Part shown: positions 17,737 to 25,304 of the stretch, in pieces
Layout: every line of letters starts with the position of its first letter
Numbering within the stretch: the stretch's first letter is position 1
NCBI GenBank assembly: GCA_947623305.1
Contig: CANQGQ010000006.1
Coordinates: 86,967-150,966 of the forward strand
From: an uncultured Alistipes sp.
GTDB lineage: Bacteria > Bacteroidota > Bacteroidia > Bacteroidales > Rikenellaceae
DNA length: 64,000 nt
Direction of reading: 5' to 3'
The notes under the pieces: generated by a model
What the model was told of the DNA's origin: nothing
The model's input: the letters and a program-made list of their open reading frames with translations, nothing else
Databases searched by the model: none
Made by a program: the position numbers and the translations under genes

Positions 17737-20094
17737 TCAGTCTTCCGGCAGCCGATCGAACGTGCAGCGCATCGCTCGGGCATCCGGGTCGTAGGCTTCG
17801 ATGCTTGCGAGGGTGGCTCGGACGACGCCCTGCCCCGTGTCGATGCGGAATACCGAACGGATGTCCGCCTGTCCGGTTCCGAGCGTGAAGAGCGATTCGT
17901 ATTCATCGGGGGCGACGCGCAGCGTCAGCGCGATGCGTTCCAGCGAGCCTTCGCGTACTGCCTGGCGGCGATAGAAACGGTTCAGTCCTTTCAGACCGTC
18001 GCGGTCTTCGAAACAGAGGGTGAATCCGGCGGTGGTGTCATCGCCCGCGAAATGGAATGCAGCCAACGGATAACCGGTTTCGTTCGACGGGTAACCCCAG
18101 CGTTCGTTTTCCGGCAGCGGACGAATGCCCGCATAGCGGACGATTCGGGGCGTGAGGGTCGAATCGTCTTGGGTCAGGTCGTCGCGATCGCCCAGCTGAA
18201 GCAGCTGGGCCGACGGCGCATTGAGATAATGACCGGTCGAACTGATCGTCGGTGCGAAAAGCGGATTCCGCAGCACCTTTTCGCCTTCGAGCGCCGCCAC
18301 CGACGGAGTTTCATACATCCAGGCGCCGAAGGTCTCTCCGGTCTCGCTTTCGAGCCGTTTTACGGGGCCGTCGCCTTCGCGATAGCACCAGTTGCGCCGT
18401 TCGTGGATTTCGGGGGCGATGTCCGTTCGGACGATGGGTTGCAGGAAGTCGGTGCGGTCGCTCCAGTCGACCTCCGGCCCTGTACCGAAAAAGTCGTCTG
18501 CCGGTTCGATGTGGACGGTTTTCGTCGCTTCTTCGGTGTAGAACCGCAGGTTGAAAAGATGCGCCACGGCCCGCAGCAGTTCGATCTGGCGGATGCGCAG
18601 TCGGGCTACATCCTTGAAACTGAGGTTCGAACCGAATGCCGGCCCTGTCCGGAAAACGGGTCGCAGCGAACACTCCTTGTGCAGCGTCAACTTCATCGAC
18701 TGTTCGGCCCCCGAGAAATAGATCTGATCGAAATACTTCGGAGCCGTCGGGGTGATTCGTTCGGTCGCCGTACTGATCCGCAGCTCGACCGTGGTCTGGC
18801 CCGTTTCATTGACATGCCCGTCGTAGAGGGCCCAATCGCCTTCGTAAAATACCCAGCGGGAGTCTTTGAGGATCAAAAGGGCCGGATCGGAGATCGAATC
18901 GATCGCCGGCGAAGTAATCAACACCGAACGGCTCATGAAGTCGGTCCATATTTTCTCCGACGATCCGGTTTTATAGATCAGCCGATAATAGCCGTCCGGT
19001 TTGTGATCGAACACGATGATGCGGTAGGAGTAGTTCGGCATCAGATGATTGCGACGATCGGTATAGCGGTTCGCCAGTGCGAATTTCACCTCCGTTCCGG
19101 GGCCGAGATAGACGGAATCGAACCCTTTCAGCCGGGCGCGGCTGACGATGCGATGCTCGGTCGTGTAGCGTAGGTAGTATTCGAATCCGACATCGACGCT
19201 CGTCGGCGGCACGAAGAGGATTTTGCCGTCCTCGATCCGGAAACAGCCGCCGTTGTTGACCAATTCCGGAATCGGTTCGCCATCGGCATCGAGCGTTTGG
19301 GGTGTGGCCGTCTCGACGATGTTGCCGATGGTGTTGTAGAGCGCCTTCGGATCGGCATAGACGCGGCCGGTCGCATTGGCCGAGGCGGTCGCCGGAGCGA
19401 GCCTTCGGGCATAAAATCCCATGCGTGCGGCGGCGGCCGTCGTGTCGTGCGAGGCATAGGCGCCGCTCATGTAGAGCGATCGGAAGAAATCCGATTCCAG
19501 GAAACGGCTTTCGATGCGGTAACCCGCTTTTTCGATCAGGGCGGTCAGGAGGCTCGCAATGTGGAGGAACGGGTGGTAGTCATCGACCGAGAGCATCCGT
19601 TCGGCAGGCAGCAGGTCGGAGGAGTTGTATTCGGTCGGATACTCGTCGCGATGCACCGGAAAGAATCGTACGGGGGTATCGGCCGTCCAGCTGTCGAGAA
19701 TCTCCGTGGGGGTGAGCGTCGCCTGGTAATCGACATCGAGCGTGTTGAACATGGCTTGGGCTGCATTTTTCGCCCATTGGGCGCCGCCATCGCGTAGTTC
19801 GAACACATATTCCGTCTCCGACGTCGAGAGCAGACGGGCGGTACCTGTAAAGAGCACGGCTCCGTCGGCCGTCAGTTCGGCGGTGTGGCGTTCTTCGTTG
19901 AACCGTTTTGCCGCATGCGGATCGCGGGCGAAACGGGCTATGGCATCGTTGTTTGCGGTTGTCGGCAGCGTGATTTTCAGCGAACGGCCTTCGCGGCAGG
20001 CATCCACATCGGCCAGCGTCGAGGCATCGTATTTCGGAATCTCGGGCCGACGGTCGCCGAGGTCGCAGCGGATTTGGTCGATTTTCAGTTCCAT
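17737..20094 (-). CDS. Large phage tail-tip/baseplate-like structural protein
   Basis: 785 residues from the ATG at 20092-20094 (MELKIDQIRCDLGDRRPEIP). The beta-rich N-terminus (SLKITLPTTANNDAIARFAR) is of a kind I associate with conserved Bacteroidota phage tail-associated proteins. The middle holds several beta-sandwich-like stretches and the end is VRATLASIEAYDPDARAM. No hydrolase motif is evident. Its start overlaps the upstream 321-residue gene by 10 bp, so the two are probably translated together. Longer open frame upstream of the chosen ATG is a shadow of that gene. Assignment to the tail tip is inferred from size, overlap and neighbours. Confidence 0.6.
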   Translation of the reverse strand: MELKIDQIRCDLGDRRPEIPKYDASTLADVDACREGRSLKITLPTTANNDAIARFARDPHAAKRFNEERHTAELTADGAVLFTGTARLLSTSETEYVFELRDGGAQWAKNAAQAMFNTLDVDYQATLTPTEILDSWTADTPVRFFPVHRDEYPTEYNSSDLLPAERMLSVDDYHPFLHIASLLTALIEKAGYRIESRFLESDFFRSLYMSGAYASHDTTAAAARMGFYARRLAPATASANATGRVYADPKALYNTIGNIVETATPQTLDADGEPIPELVNNGGCFRIEDGKILFVPPTSVDVGFEYYLRYTTEHRIVSRARLKGFDSVYLGPGTEVKFALANRYTDRRNHLMPNYSYRIIVFDHKPDGYYRLIYKTGSSEKIWTDFMSRSVLITSPAIDSISDPALLILKDSRWVFYEGDWALYDGHVNETGQTTVELRISTATERITPTAPKYFDQIYFSGAEQSMKLTLHKECSLRPVFRTGPAFGSNLSFKDVARLRIRQIELLRAVAHLFNLRFYTEEATKTVHIEPADDFFGTGPEVDWSDRTDFLQPIVRTDIAPEIHERRNWCYREGDGPVKRLESETGETFGAWMYETPSVAALEGEKVLRNPLFAPTISSTGHYLNAPSAQLLQLGDRDDLTQDDSTLTPRIVRYAGIRPLPENERWGYPSNETGYPLAAFHFAGDDTTAGFTLCFEDRDGLKGLNRFYRRQAVREGSLERIALTLRVAPDEYESLFTLGTGQADIRSVFRIDTGQGVVRATLASIEAYDPDARAMRCTFDRLPED

Positions 20095-21050
20095 GATTGA
20101 CGGGGGCGGTTTTTCGGACGGAAAGTAATTTCGAGGGTGCTCATCGTGCCGTAGTTGTGGACGGCGGCATGGTCGCTGATGACATCGACCGGTGTGTAAT
20201 CGGCTCCTTCGACCAGCCACACTTCGGGCGTGTAGAGCAGTTCCGCAAGGGCTTCGAGCATTTCGCGGGTTTCGAGGGCCGACCGCAGGGTTCGGCGGCA
20301 TTCGAAGGTCGCCGAACTGACATGGCCGTCGCTTCCGTAGGCCGATCGTTTCGTCGCTTCGACGGTTTCCGTCGTCTCGATGGGGAACGAGTAGTGTTCG
20401 ATCGAACCGCTTCGGCTGCGCCAGGCCAGCCGGACGGCGTCTTGTACGGGTTTGACTACGGCATAGACCACTTTGCCGCACGGGCCGGCATCGACGGTGA
20501 TTTTGTCTGCATTCGGGAAATCGGCGGTATCGAGCCGGAAGAGGTGCAGTCCGCCCGAAGGAACGACATGGTTTTCGGTTGCGGTGTGCGGGCCGTATTC
20601 GATGGTCAGCGTGATTTGTTGCGGTGCTTGGGTCATCAGCGTCAGTTCATCGACGGCTCCGTCGGGAATCAGCCGCACGAGAGGCATGGAGGTGAGCAGG
20701 CAGGGGGCCGGAAGTTCGTCGGCCGAGGGAAGGAACGTGCGGGGAGGTGCTGGGAGCACCGCGGGAATGACCGACGACCAAGCCTCCACGATGGCTGTGA
20801 GCGTGCGGCTTTCTCCGCCGTAGACACCGGTACTGCCGGTGGACGGGGTAAATCGCAGCGCTCGTCGGAGATAGGGGGCGATGTCGAATTCGGCCGATCG
20901 GGTTGCGTAGAACCGTTTCGCTCCGTAGAGATGGGTTCGTGTGGCGTCGGTGATACGGATGTCGATGTCGGCGATCGAGCTCTCTTGAACCGCATAGATC
21001 AGCGGGCTGCCGAGCGGTACATACGAATTGGGAATACGGATGAATTGCAT
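20085..21050 (-). CDS. Structural-like protein at the head of the capsid cluster, unknown function
   Basis: 321 residues, MQFIRIPNSYVPLGSPLIYA at the start. It is beta-rich with short loops (SADELPAPCLLTSMPLVRLIPDG; GPCGKVVYAVVKPVQDAVRLAWRS) and a basic C-terminus (FRPKNRPRQSWN). The style suggests a virion surface or tail protein rather than an enzyme. It is the first gene of the minus-strand capsid cluster and overlaps the 785-residue gene by 10 bp. The start codon is immediately preceded by the TATTAACGCGATAG end of a tandem intergenic repeat, so the repeat forms the leader of the cluster. Confidence 0.55.
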   Translation of the reverse strand: MQFIRIPNSYVPLGSPLIYAVQESSIADIDIRITDATRTHLYGAKRFYATRSAEFDIAPYLRRALRFTPSTGSTGVYGGESRTLTAIVEAWSSVIPAVLPAPPRTFLPSADELPAPCLLTSMPLVRLIPDGAVDELTLMTQAPQQITLTIEYGPHTATENHVVPSGGLHLFRLDTADFPNADKITVDAGPCGKVVYAVVKPVQDAVRLAWRSRSGSIEHYSFPIETTETVEATKRSAYGSDGHVSSATFECRRTLRSALETREMLEALAELLYTPEVWLVEGADYTPVDVISDHAAVHNYGTMSTLEITFRPKNRPRQSWN

Positions 21051-21195
21051 ATTTATTAACGCGATAGAAAGTTATGGTGCTTTGAGAGGGTTGTGGTCGC
21101 TTCCAGCCCTTATGAAGGGATTTTTATTGAGGGCGATAGAAGGTTATGGTGCTTGGGGTGGGTTATAGTCGCTGCCGACCCTTAATAAAAACGCG
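21051..21195. repeat. Tandem mosaic-repeat pair, 72-bp period, ahead of the capsid cluster
   Basis: GCGATAGAAAGTTATGGTGC begins at 21061 and GCGATAGAAGGTTATGGTGC at 21133, each followed by a G/T-rich stretch, TCGCT and CC(A/G)(A/G)CCCTTA. Each unit is preceded by TTTATTA/TTTATTG. These are diverged members of the intergenic family described at 27.5-42.5 kb. Confidence 0.65.
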
Positions 21196-21284
21196 GGGAG
21201 ACTTTTTATTTTGCTCTCGGCCGCTTTTTCGTCCCGATCGTTTCAAAAGGAACGGCCGGTGAGCCGTGCGGACGAAAAATCGTT

Positions 21285-21420
21285 CATTTGTCGATAATTC
21301 GGTTGAAAAGATGTCGATACCGGTTGATAACCGATGATAACTTTTCGTAAAGGATGGATTGATAAGGTTCGACGATGGTCGATTATCCGATGTTTTCGGA
21401 TCGTTGATTGTGGATAACGG
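21285..21420. other. Cluster of GATAA / DnaA-box-like motifs
   Basis: One exact TGTGGATAA (21409-21417, reverse complement of the DnaA consensus TTATCCACA) is accompanied within 130 bp by TGTCGATAA (21289), TGTCGATAC (21312), GTTGATAAC, GATGATAAC, ATTGATAAG and the opposite-strand GATTATCCG. It is gene-free. It could be a DnaA-binding or origin-like site, or operators for another factor. No strand-bias switch nearby supports an origin. Confidence 0.35.
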
Positions 21421-21506
21421 TGCAAATATACAATTCCGAAACCCCCTTTGTCAAGGGTTCGGCACGTTTTTTCTATGAATTATAGAAAAAACTTCCGTTT
21501 TTTGCT

Positions 21507-21514
21507 TACCTTTG
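21507..21514 (+). promoter_or_regulatory. -7 element TACCTTTG upstream of the corA leader
   Basis: Exact TAnnTTTG on the plus strand. No good -33 TTG was found at 18-21 bp. If used, transcription would start near 21520, giving corA a leader of about 380 nt. Confidence 0.5.
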
Positions 21515-21903
21515 CATTACCGAACCAATTTTTCAAACCTATGGATGATGGTCATAGTTCCGCGTATAGTTGTTGTGCCGGCATGCGGCGCAACACCCGT
21601 CGTCTGCGGTGTTCGGCATGGAAATAGTCTCCGTGCCGGTTCGGTCGTGTCGTTTTCTGCGGTCGGTGCGGCCGCTTTTTCCCTTCATCGGTTCGATTCT
21701 GTCCGTCCGTCCGTCGCTTTCGTTCGCAACGAACGACGCATCGACGCTCTTTTCGGCAATCAGAAAGACAAGGCTTCTAAAACGTACTGGGACGCAGGCC
21801 TGAAAGCGGCTTTGCGGACCAATCCCGGCTGAAGAGCTGTGCGACCGGCCGGTCGCTGAACTTGCAGCCAACGGATTCAGGTACTTTTAGCGCAGGGACT
21901 TTC
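21515..21903 (+). other. Long corA leader; possible small ORFs or structured RNA
   Basis: No recognised gene. Three overlapping short plus frames are open: 21541-21627 (28 codons, Arg/Cys-rich, MDDGHSSAYSCCAG), 21542-21832 (96 codons, ending NQKDKASKTYWDAGLKAALR, the most protein-like tail) and 21618-21803. None has a family match I know. A leader of this length before a magnesium/cobalt transporter could hold a regulatory RNA or leader peptide, but I cannot assign a known riboswitch fold to it. Confidence 0.3.
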
Positions 21904-22887
21904 ATGATTACCATTTACCTCAAGCAATACAATAAAATCATCCGGAATGCCGACACGAAGCTCTTCGATGATTTGGGCTACGACGACATTCTGTGGATCG
22001 ACTTGTTGCAGCCGACCGTCAAGGAGCAGAAAGCGGTCGAGAACTTCATGGAGATCAGCCTCCAGACCAAACAGCAGGTCGAGGAGATCGAATCGACTTC
22101 GAAATATTCCGAGACGGAAAACACGATCATTTCGAATGCCAATTTCTTCGTGCCGACGGGCGATTCGTTCGTCGTCGAGCCCGTGTCGTTCATCATTTCG
22201 AACGAAGGCGTGCTCGTGTCGGTGCGCAACGCCGAGTTCCGCACTTTTCGCGAGACGGAGAAACGGCTGCAGATGAACTACCGCAGTTATTCGACCGGTT
22301 ACCATCTGTTCATTTCGTTGTTGGAGGTGCGCATCGACTTCGATGCCGACCTCGTGGAGTTGGTCGCCAAACAGGTCGCGACGCTTTCGAAGGCCGTCAA
22401 TTCAGAGGATTCGATCGACAAAAAGGTGCTGCATCGCATCAGCGCGTTGCAGGAGAGTACGATGTTGTTGCGCGAGAACATTTTCGACCGGCAGCGCGTC
22501 TTGTCGGGCATTTTGCGTTCCGAGCGCTTTCCGAACGATATTTATCCGCGTTTGCAGTTGATGATCAAGGACGTCAATTCGTTGATCAACCACGCGGATT
22601 TCAGCTTCCAGCGTTTGGATTACATTCAGGATGCTGCGCTGGGTCTGATCAACATCGAGCAGAATGAGATCGTCAAGATTTTCTCCGTGGCGGCTGTCAT
22701 CTTCCTGCCTGCAACGCTCATCGCCTCCGTCTACGGCATGAACTTCAAGGCCATGCCCGAATTGGATTGGTCGTGGACGTTGCCCAACGGATGGACGATC
22801 CCCGTCGGTTATCTGTTCGCCATCGGATTGATGATTTTCTGTTCCGGTCTGACTATCTGGTATTTCCGGTACAAGAAGTGGTTATGA
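21904..22887 (+). CDS. corA: CorA-family magnesium/cobalt transporter
   Basis: 327 residues. A large N-terminal cytoplasmic funnel (from MITIYLKQYNKIIRNADTKL) ends in a long helix, then two C-terminal membrane helices. The first ends in the pore signature YGMNF (Gly278-Met279-Asn280) and the second is followed by YFRYKKWL. CorA pentamers carry Mg2+ inward down the membrane potential. The start at 21904 is chosen because the product then begins at the family's normal N-terminus; the 14 codons upstream have no start context. The gene is alone on the plus strand, convergent with the next gene at a 21-bp gap with no visible terminator. Confidence 0.92.
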   Translation: MITIYLKQYNKIIRNADTKLFDDLGYDDILWIDLLQPTVKEQKAVENFMEISLQTKQQVEEIESTSKYSETENTIISNANFFVPTGDSFVVEPVSFIISNEGVLVSVRNAEFRTFRETEKRLQMNYRSYSTGYHLFISLLEVRIDFDADLVELVAKQVATLSKAVNSEDSIDKKVLHRISALQESTMLLRENIFDRQRVLSGILRSERFPNDIYPRLQLMIKDVNSLINHADFSFQRLDYIQDAALGLINIEQNEIVKIFSVAAVIFLPATLIASVYGMNFKAMPELDWSWTLPNGWTIPVGYLFAIGLMIFCSGLTIWYFRYKKWL

Positions 22888-22908
22888 TGCGGGCGGACGT
22901 TCCCGTTT

Positions 22909-23610
22909 TCAGGAGCGGTTCGCCGATGCTCGCAGCGCTTCGATGAAACAGGGCCACAGCTCCCACAGATTTTCGGTTTGCAGCCACAATTCGCGTGCTT
23001 GCGCCTCGACCGTCGGGCGTTCGCTCTCGATGTCATGCAGATAGCGGTCGTCCGCCGGATGTTCCACCGCCGTGAACTCCTTGAAATAGGGGGCGAAATG
23101 CTCTTTGAACCGCTTCAGCTCGCCTTCGGGCAGCTTCCCGTCGCGGCGATAGGCCGACCATAGCAGCATGACCGAGCGGCTTGCCTGCCGGTCCGATACA
23201 TCGTTGATGACCTCGTCGAACAGCTCCTGTTCGTCGAGTGCCAGATAGTCGAATGCCAGCAGTTCGCTCCCCTCCGAATGATCTTCGGGGTCGAGTTCCA
23301 GCAGCAGTTCGAGCAGGGCCGCCGACATTTCGAAATCATTGATTAAAAAATGATCTACGGCCGACGCATGGATGATTTCGAGCGCCGCTCGCGAATTGCA
23401 GTGATTCCATTCTAAATTGATCTCTTCGTTTTCGGGCAGCAGTTCCGCCAGCCGTCGGAAAGCGCGATAACGTTCGTCGCAGGCCGCTTCGACCTGACCG
23501 TCCCTTTCCAGCTTTCTGCTGTGGGACAGAACCTTGACAAAATCGTAAGGCCCCTCGCCTACGATTTCGAACGTTTGGTCGGGGGTGGGATTAAGGGCGG
23601 CTTTTTGCAT
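22909..23610 (-). CDS. Conserved hypothetical, helical repeat (TPR-like) protein
   Basis: 233 residues, acidic and almost entirely helical, with no signal peptide. Paired helices such as MSAALLELLLELDPEDHSEGSE and SRSVMLLWSAYRR suggest a TPR-like scaffold; the last half is Trp/Glu-rich (ELWLQTENLWELWPCF). I do not recognise a family name. Its start overlaps the end of cstA by 20 bp on the same strand, so it is probably translated from the cstA message. A role with that transporter is an inference only. Confidence 0.6.
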   Translation of the reverse strand: MQKAALNPTPDQTFEIVGEGPYDFVKVLSHSRKLERDGQVEAACDERYRAFRRLAELLPENEEINLEWNHCNSRAALEIIHASAVDHFLINDFEMSAALLELLLELDPEDHSEGSELLAFDYLALDEQELFDEVINDVSDRQASRSVMLLWSAYRRDGKLPEGELKRFKEHFAPYFKEFTAVEHPADDRYLHDIESERPTVEAQARELWLQTENLWELWPCFIEALRASANRS

Positions 23611-25024
23611 CGCGTCGGAGTTTTAGCAGCATGACGATCATGACAACGAATGTCGCAATTCCGCCGAGTGCATAGGCCATTGTGCGGTCGGACATTCCGA
23701 AGAATTGGTCGGACACGAAGACGAACGACGCGCAGACATAGGTCATCAGCAGGGCTGGCACGAAAGCGACCCAGCGGTTCGCACGGCGTCGACAGAGCCA
23801 TACCACAATGGCCCACAGTACGATGGTCGCAAGCGTTTGGTTCGTCCAGGCGAAATAGCGCCAGACGATGCCGAATTGCATCTGCGTAATCGCATAGCCT
23901 ACGATGAAGAGCGGGATGCAGATTGCGAATCGTTTGAGTTTGTTGCGTTGGTCGATGCGGAGCATATCGGCGATAATCAGTCGGGCCGACCGGAAGGCTG
24001 TGTCGCCCGACGTGATCGGGGCCGCCACCACGCCCAGCAGGGCCAGAATCCCGCCCACGATACCCAGCATTCCGTTCGATACGGTGTTCACTACCCAAGC
24101 CGGATCATGGCCCGCTTCGCCCATCGTCGTCGACAGTTGGCCGGCTCCTCCGAAGAAAGCCATCGCCACCGCCGCCCAGATCAGCGCAATGATTGATTCG
24201 GAGATCATCGCCCCATAAAAGACACTGCGGCATTCGCCCTCGTTGCCGATGCAGCGGGCCATCAGCGGCGACTGCGTGGCATGGAAGCCCGAAATGGCTC
24301 CGCAGGCAATGGTGATAAAAAGGGTCGGGACGATGGGGAGTTTGTGCGGTTCGAGTTGGAAGTTTTTGAACGTGGTAGCCGTGAGTTCCGGAATCTCCCA
24401 GTGCCCGAAAAAGAGGGCTCCGAGCAGGCCGACCGCCATCACGATCAAGGCGATGCCGAATATCGGATAGAGACGGCCGATAATTTTGTCGATCGGCAGC
24501 AGGGTCGCCACGAAATAGTAAGCAAGGATAATCCACACCCATACGGGGATGGATATTTCGGGTATGAGCGACGTGAGCAGTTGGGCAGGGCTCAGCACGA
24601 ATACCGCTCCGACGAGTACCAGCAGCAGAATAGAAAAGATGCGCATGAATTGGCGCATACCGCCTCCGAGATAGCGGCCGACCACTTCGGGGATGCTCAA
24701 CCCGTCATTGCGGACAAGCATCATGCCCGAGAGAAAATCGTGCATAGCGCCCATGAAGATGCCTCCGAACGTAATCCACAGAAAAGCGACCGGGCCGAAA
24801 CAAGCACCGAGAATGGCTCCGAAGATGGGGCCCGTGCCCGCGATATTGAGCAGTTGGATTAGAAACGTCCGCCAGCGGGGAATGCGTACATAATCTACAC
24901 CGTCTGCAAGACGGGTGCAAGGAGTTTGGGCCGAGCGATCGACGCCTGCGAGGCGTTCGAGATAGCGGCCATAGGTGAAATAGGCTGTAACGAGGAGGGC
25001 CAGACAGATGCAGAAAGTTACCAT
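23591..25024 (-). CDS. cstA: CstA-family carbon starvation transporter, short form
   Basis: 477 residues with about twelve to thirteen hydrophobic segments. Family hallmarks are NIAGTGPIFGAILGACFGPVAFLW near the N-terminus, GAMHDFLSGMMLVRNDGLSI, and GAISGFHATQSPLMARC in the middle. E. coli CstA and YjiY are ~700 residues and import peptides or pyruvate. This shorter version, ending soon after the Trp/Tyr segment VWRYFAWTNQTLATIVLW, is the usual Bacteroidota form. It is convergent-side neighbour to corA through the overlapping hypothetical gene. The region upstream carries a near-consensus TATATTCG and then tRNA-Thr on the other strand. Confidence 0.88.
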   Translation of the reverse strand: MVTFCICLALLVTAYFTYGRYLERLAGVDRSAQTPCTRLADGVDYVRIPRWRTFLIQLLNIAGTGPIFGAILGACFGPVAFLWITFGGIFMGAMHDFLSGMMLVRNDGLSIPEVVGRYLGGGMRQFMRIFSILLLVLVGAVFVLSPAQLLTSLIPEISIPVWVWIILAYYFVATLLPIDKIIGRLYPIFGIALIVMAVGLLGALFFGHWEIPELTATTFKNFQLEPHKLPIVPTLFITIACGAISGFHATQSPLMARCIGNEGECRSVFYGAMISESIIALIWAAVAMAFFGGAGQLSTTMGEAGHDPAWVVNTVSNGMLGIVGGILALLGVVAAPITSGDTAFRSARLIIADMLRIDQRNKLKRFAICIPLFIVGYAITQMQFGIVWRYFAWTNQTLATIVLWAIVVWLCRRRANRWVAFVPALLMTYVCASFVFVSDQFFGMSDRTMAYALGGIATFVVMIVMLLKLRRDAKSRP

Positions 25025-25175
25025 TTTCGCGGGATTTCCTGCGAATATAATAAGAAATGCGATAATTTTTGCAAAAATGTTGCGTGAAAAGAAATTTTTT
25101 CGGATATTTGCAGTCCCGAAAGGGGAATGACAAATTGGGGAGCGGTGATCGGAGAGGGGATCAGCGCTTTTGTAG

Positions 25176-25247
25176 GCCGAATTAGCTCAGTGGTAGAGCA
25201 CTTCACTCGTAATGAAGGGGTCCCGAGTTCAAGTCTCGGATTCGGCT
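25176..25247 (+). tRNA. tRNA-Thr (anticodon CGT)
   Basis: 72 nt folding into a full cloverleaf: acceptor GCCGAAT/ATTCGGC, D stem GCTC/GAGC, anticodon stem CTTCA/TGAAG with loop CTCGTAA, T arm CCGAG-TTCAAGT-CTCGG, discriminator T. CCA is not encoded (CAA follows). It reads ACG codons. A 44-bp perfect palindrome terminator follows two bases later. Confidence 0.96.
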
Positions 25248-25249
25248 CA

Positions 25250-25293
25250 AAAAAGATCGAAGGGTCGCAAATTTGCGACCCTTCGATCTTTTT
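25250..25293. terminator. 44-bp perfect palindrome terminator (tRNA-Thr / EF-G2)
   Basis: Arms 25250-25271 (A5, GATCGAAGGGTCGC, AAA) and 25272-25293 are exact reverse complements with flanking A and T tracts. It lies between the tRNA (plus) and the stop of the EF-G2 gene (minus), so it can end both. Confidence 0.9.
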
Positions 25294-25304
25294 GACGGAT
25301 ACCG

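Noticed and set aside
21190..21540. Chromosomal origin of replication
   Set aside because: Box cluster noted, but only one exact DnaA box, no clear AT-rich unwinding element and no change in gene-strand bias; kept only as a low-confidence motif cluster.
25176..25247. tRNA-Thr as an integration site for a nearby island
   Set aside because: No integrase or direct repeat of the tRNA 3' end was seen next to it; EF-G2 and cstA are ordinary neighbours.
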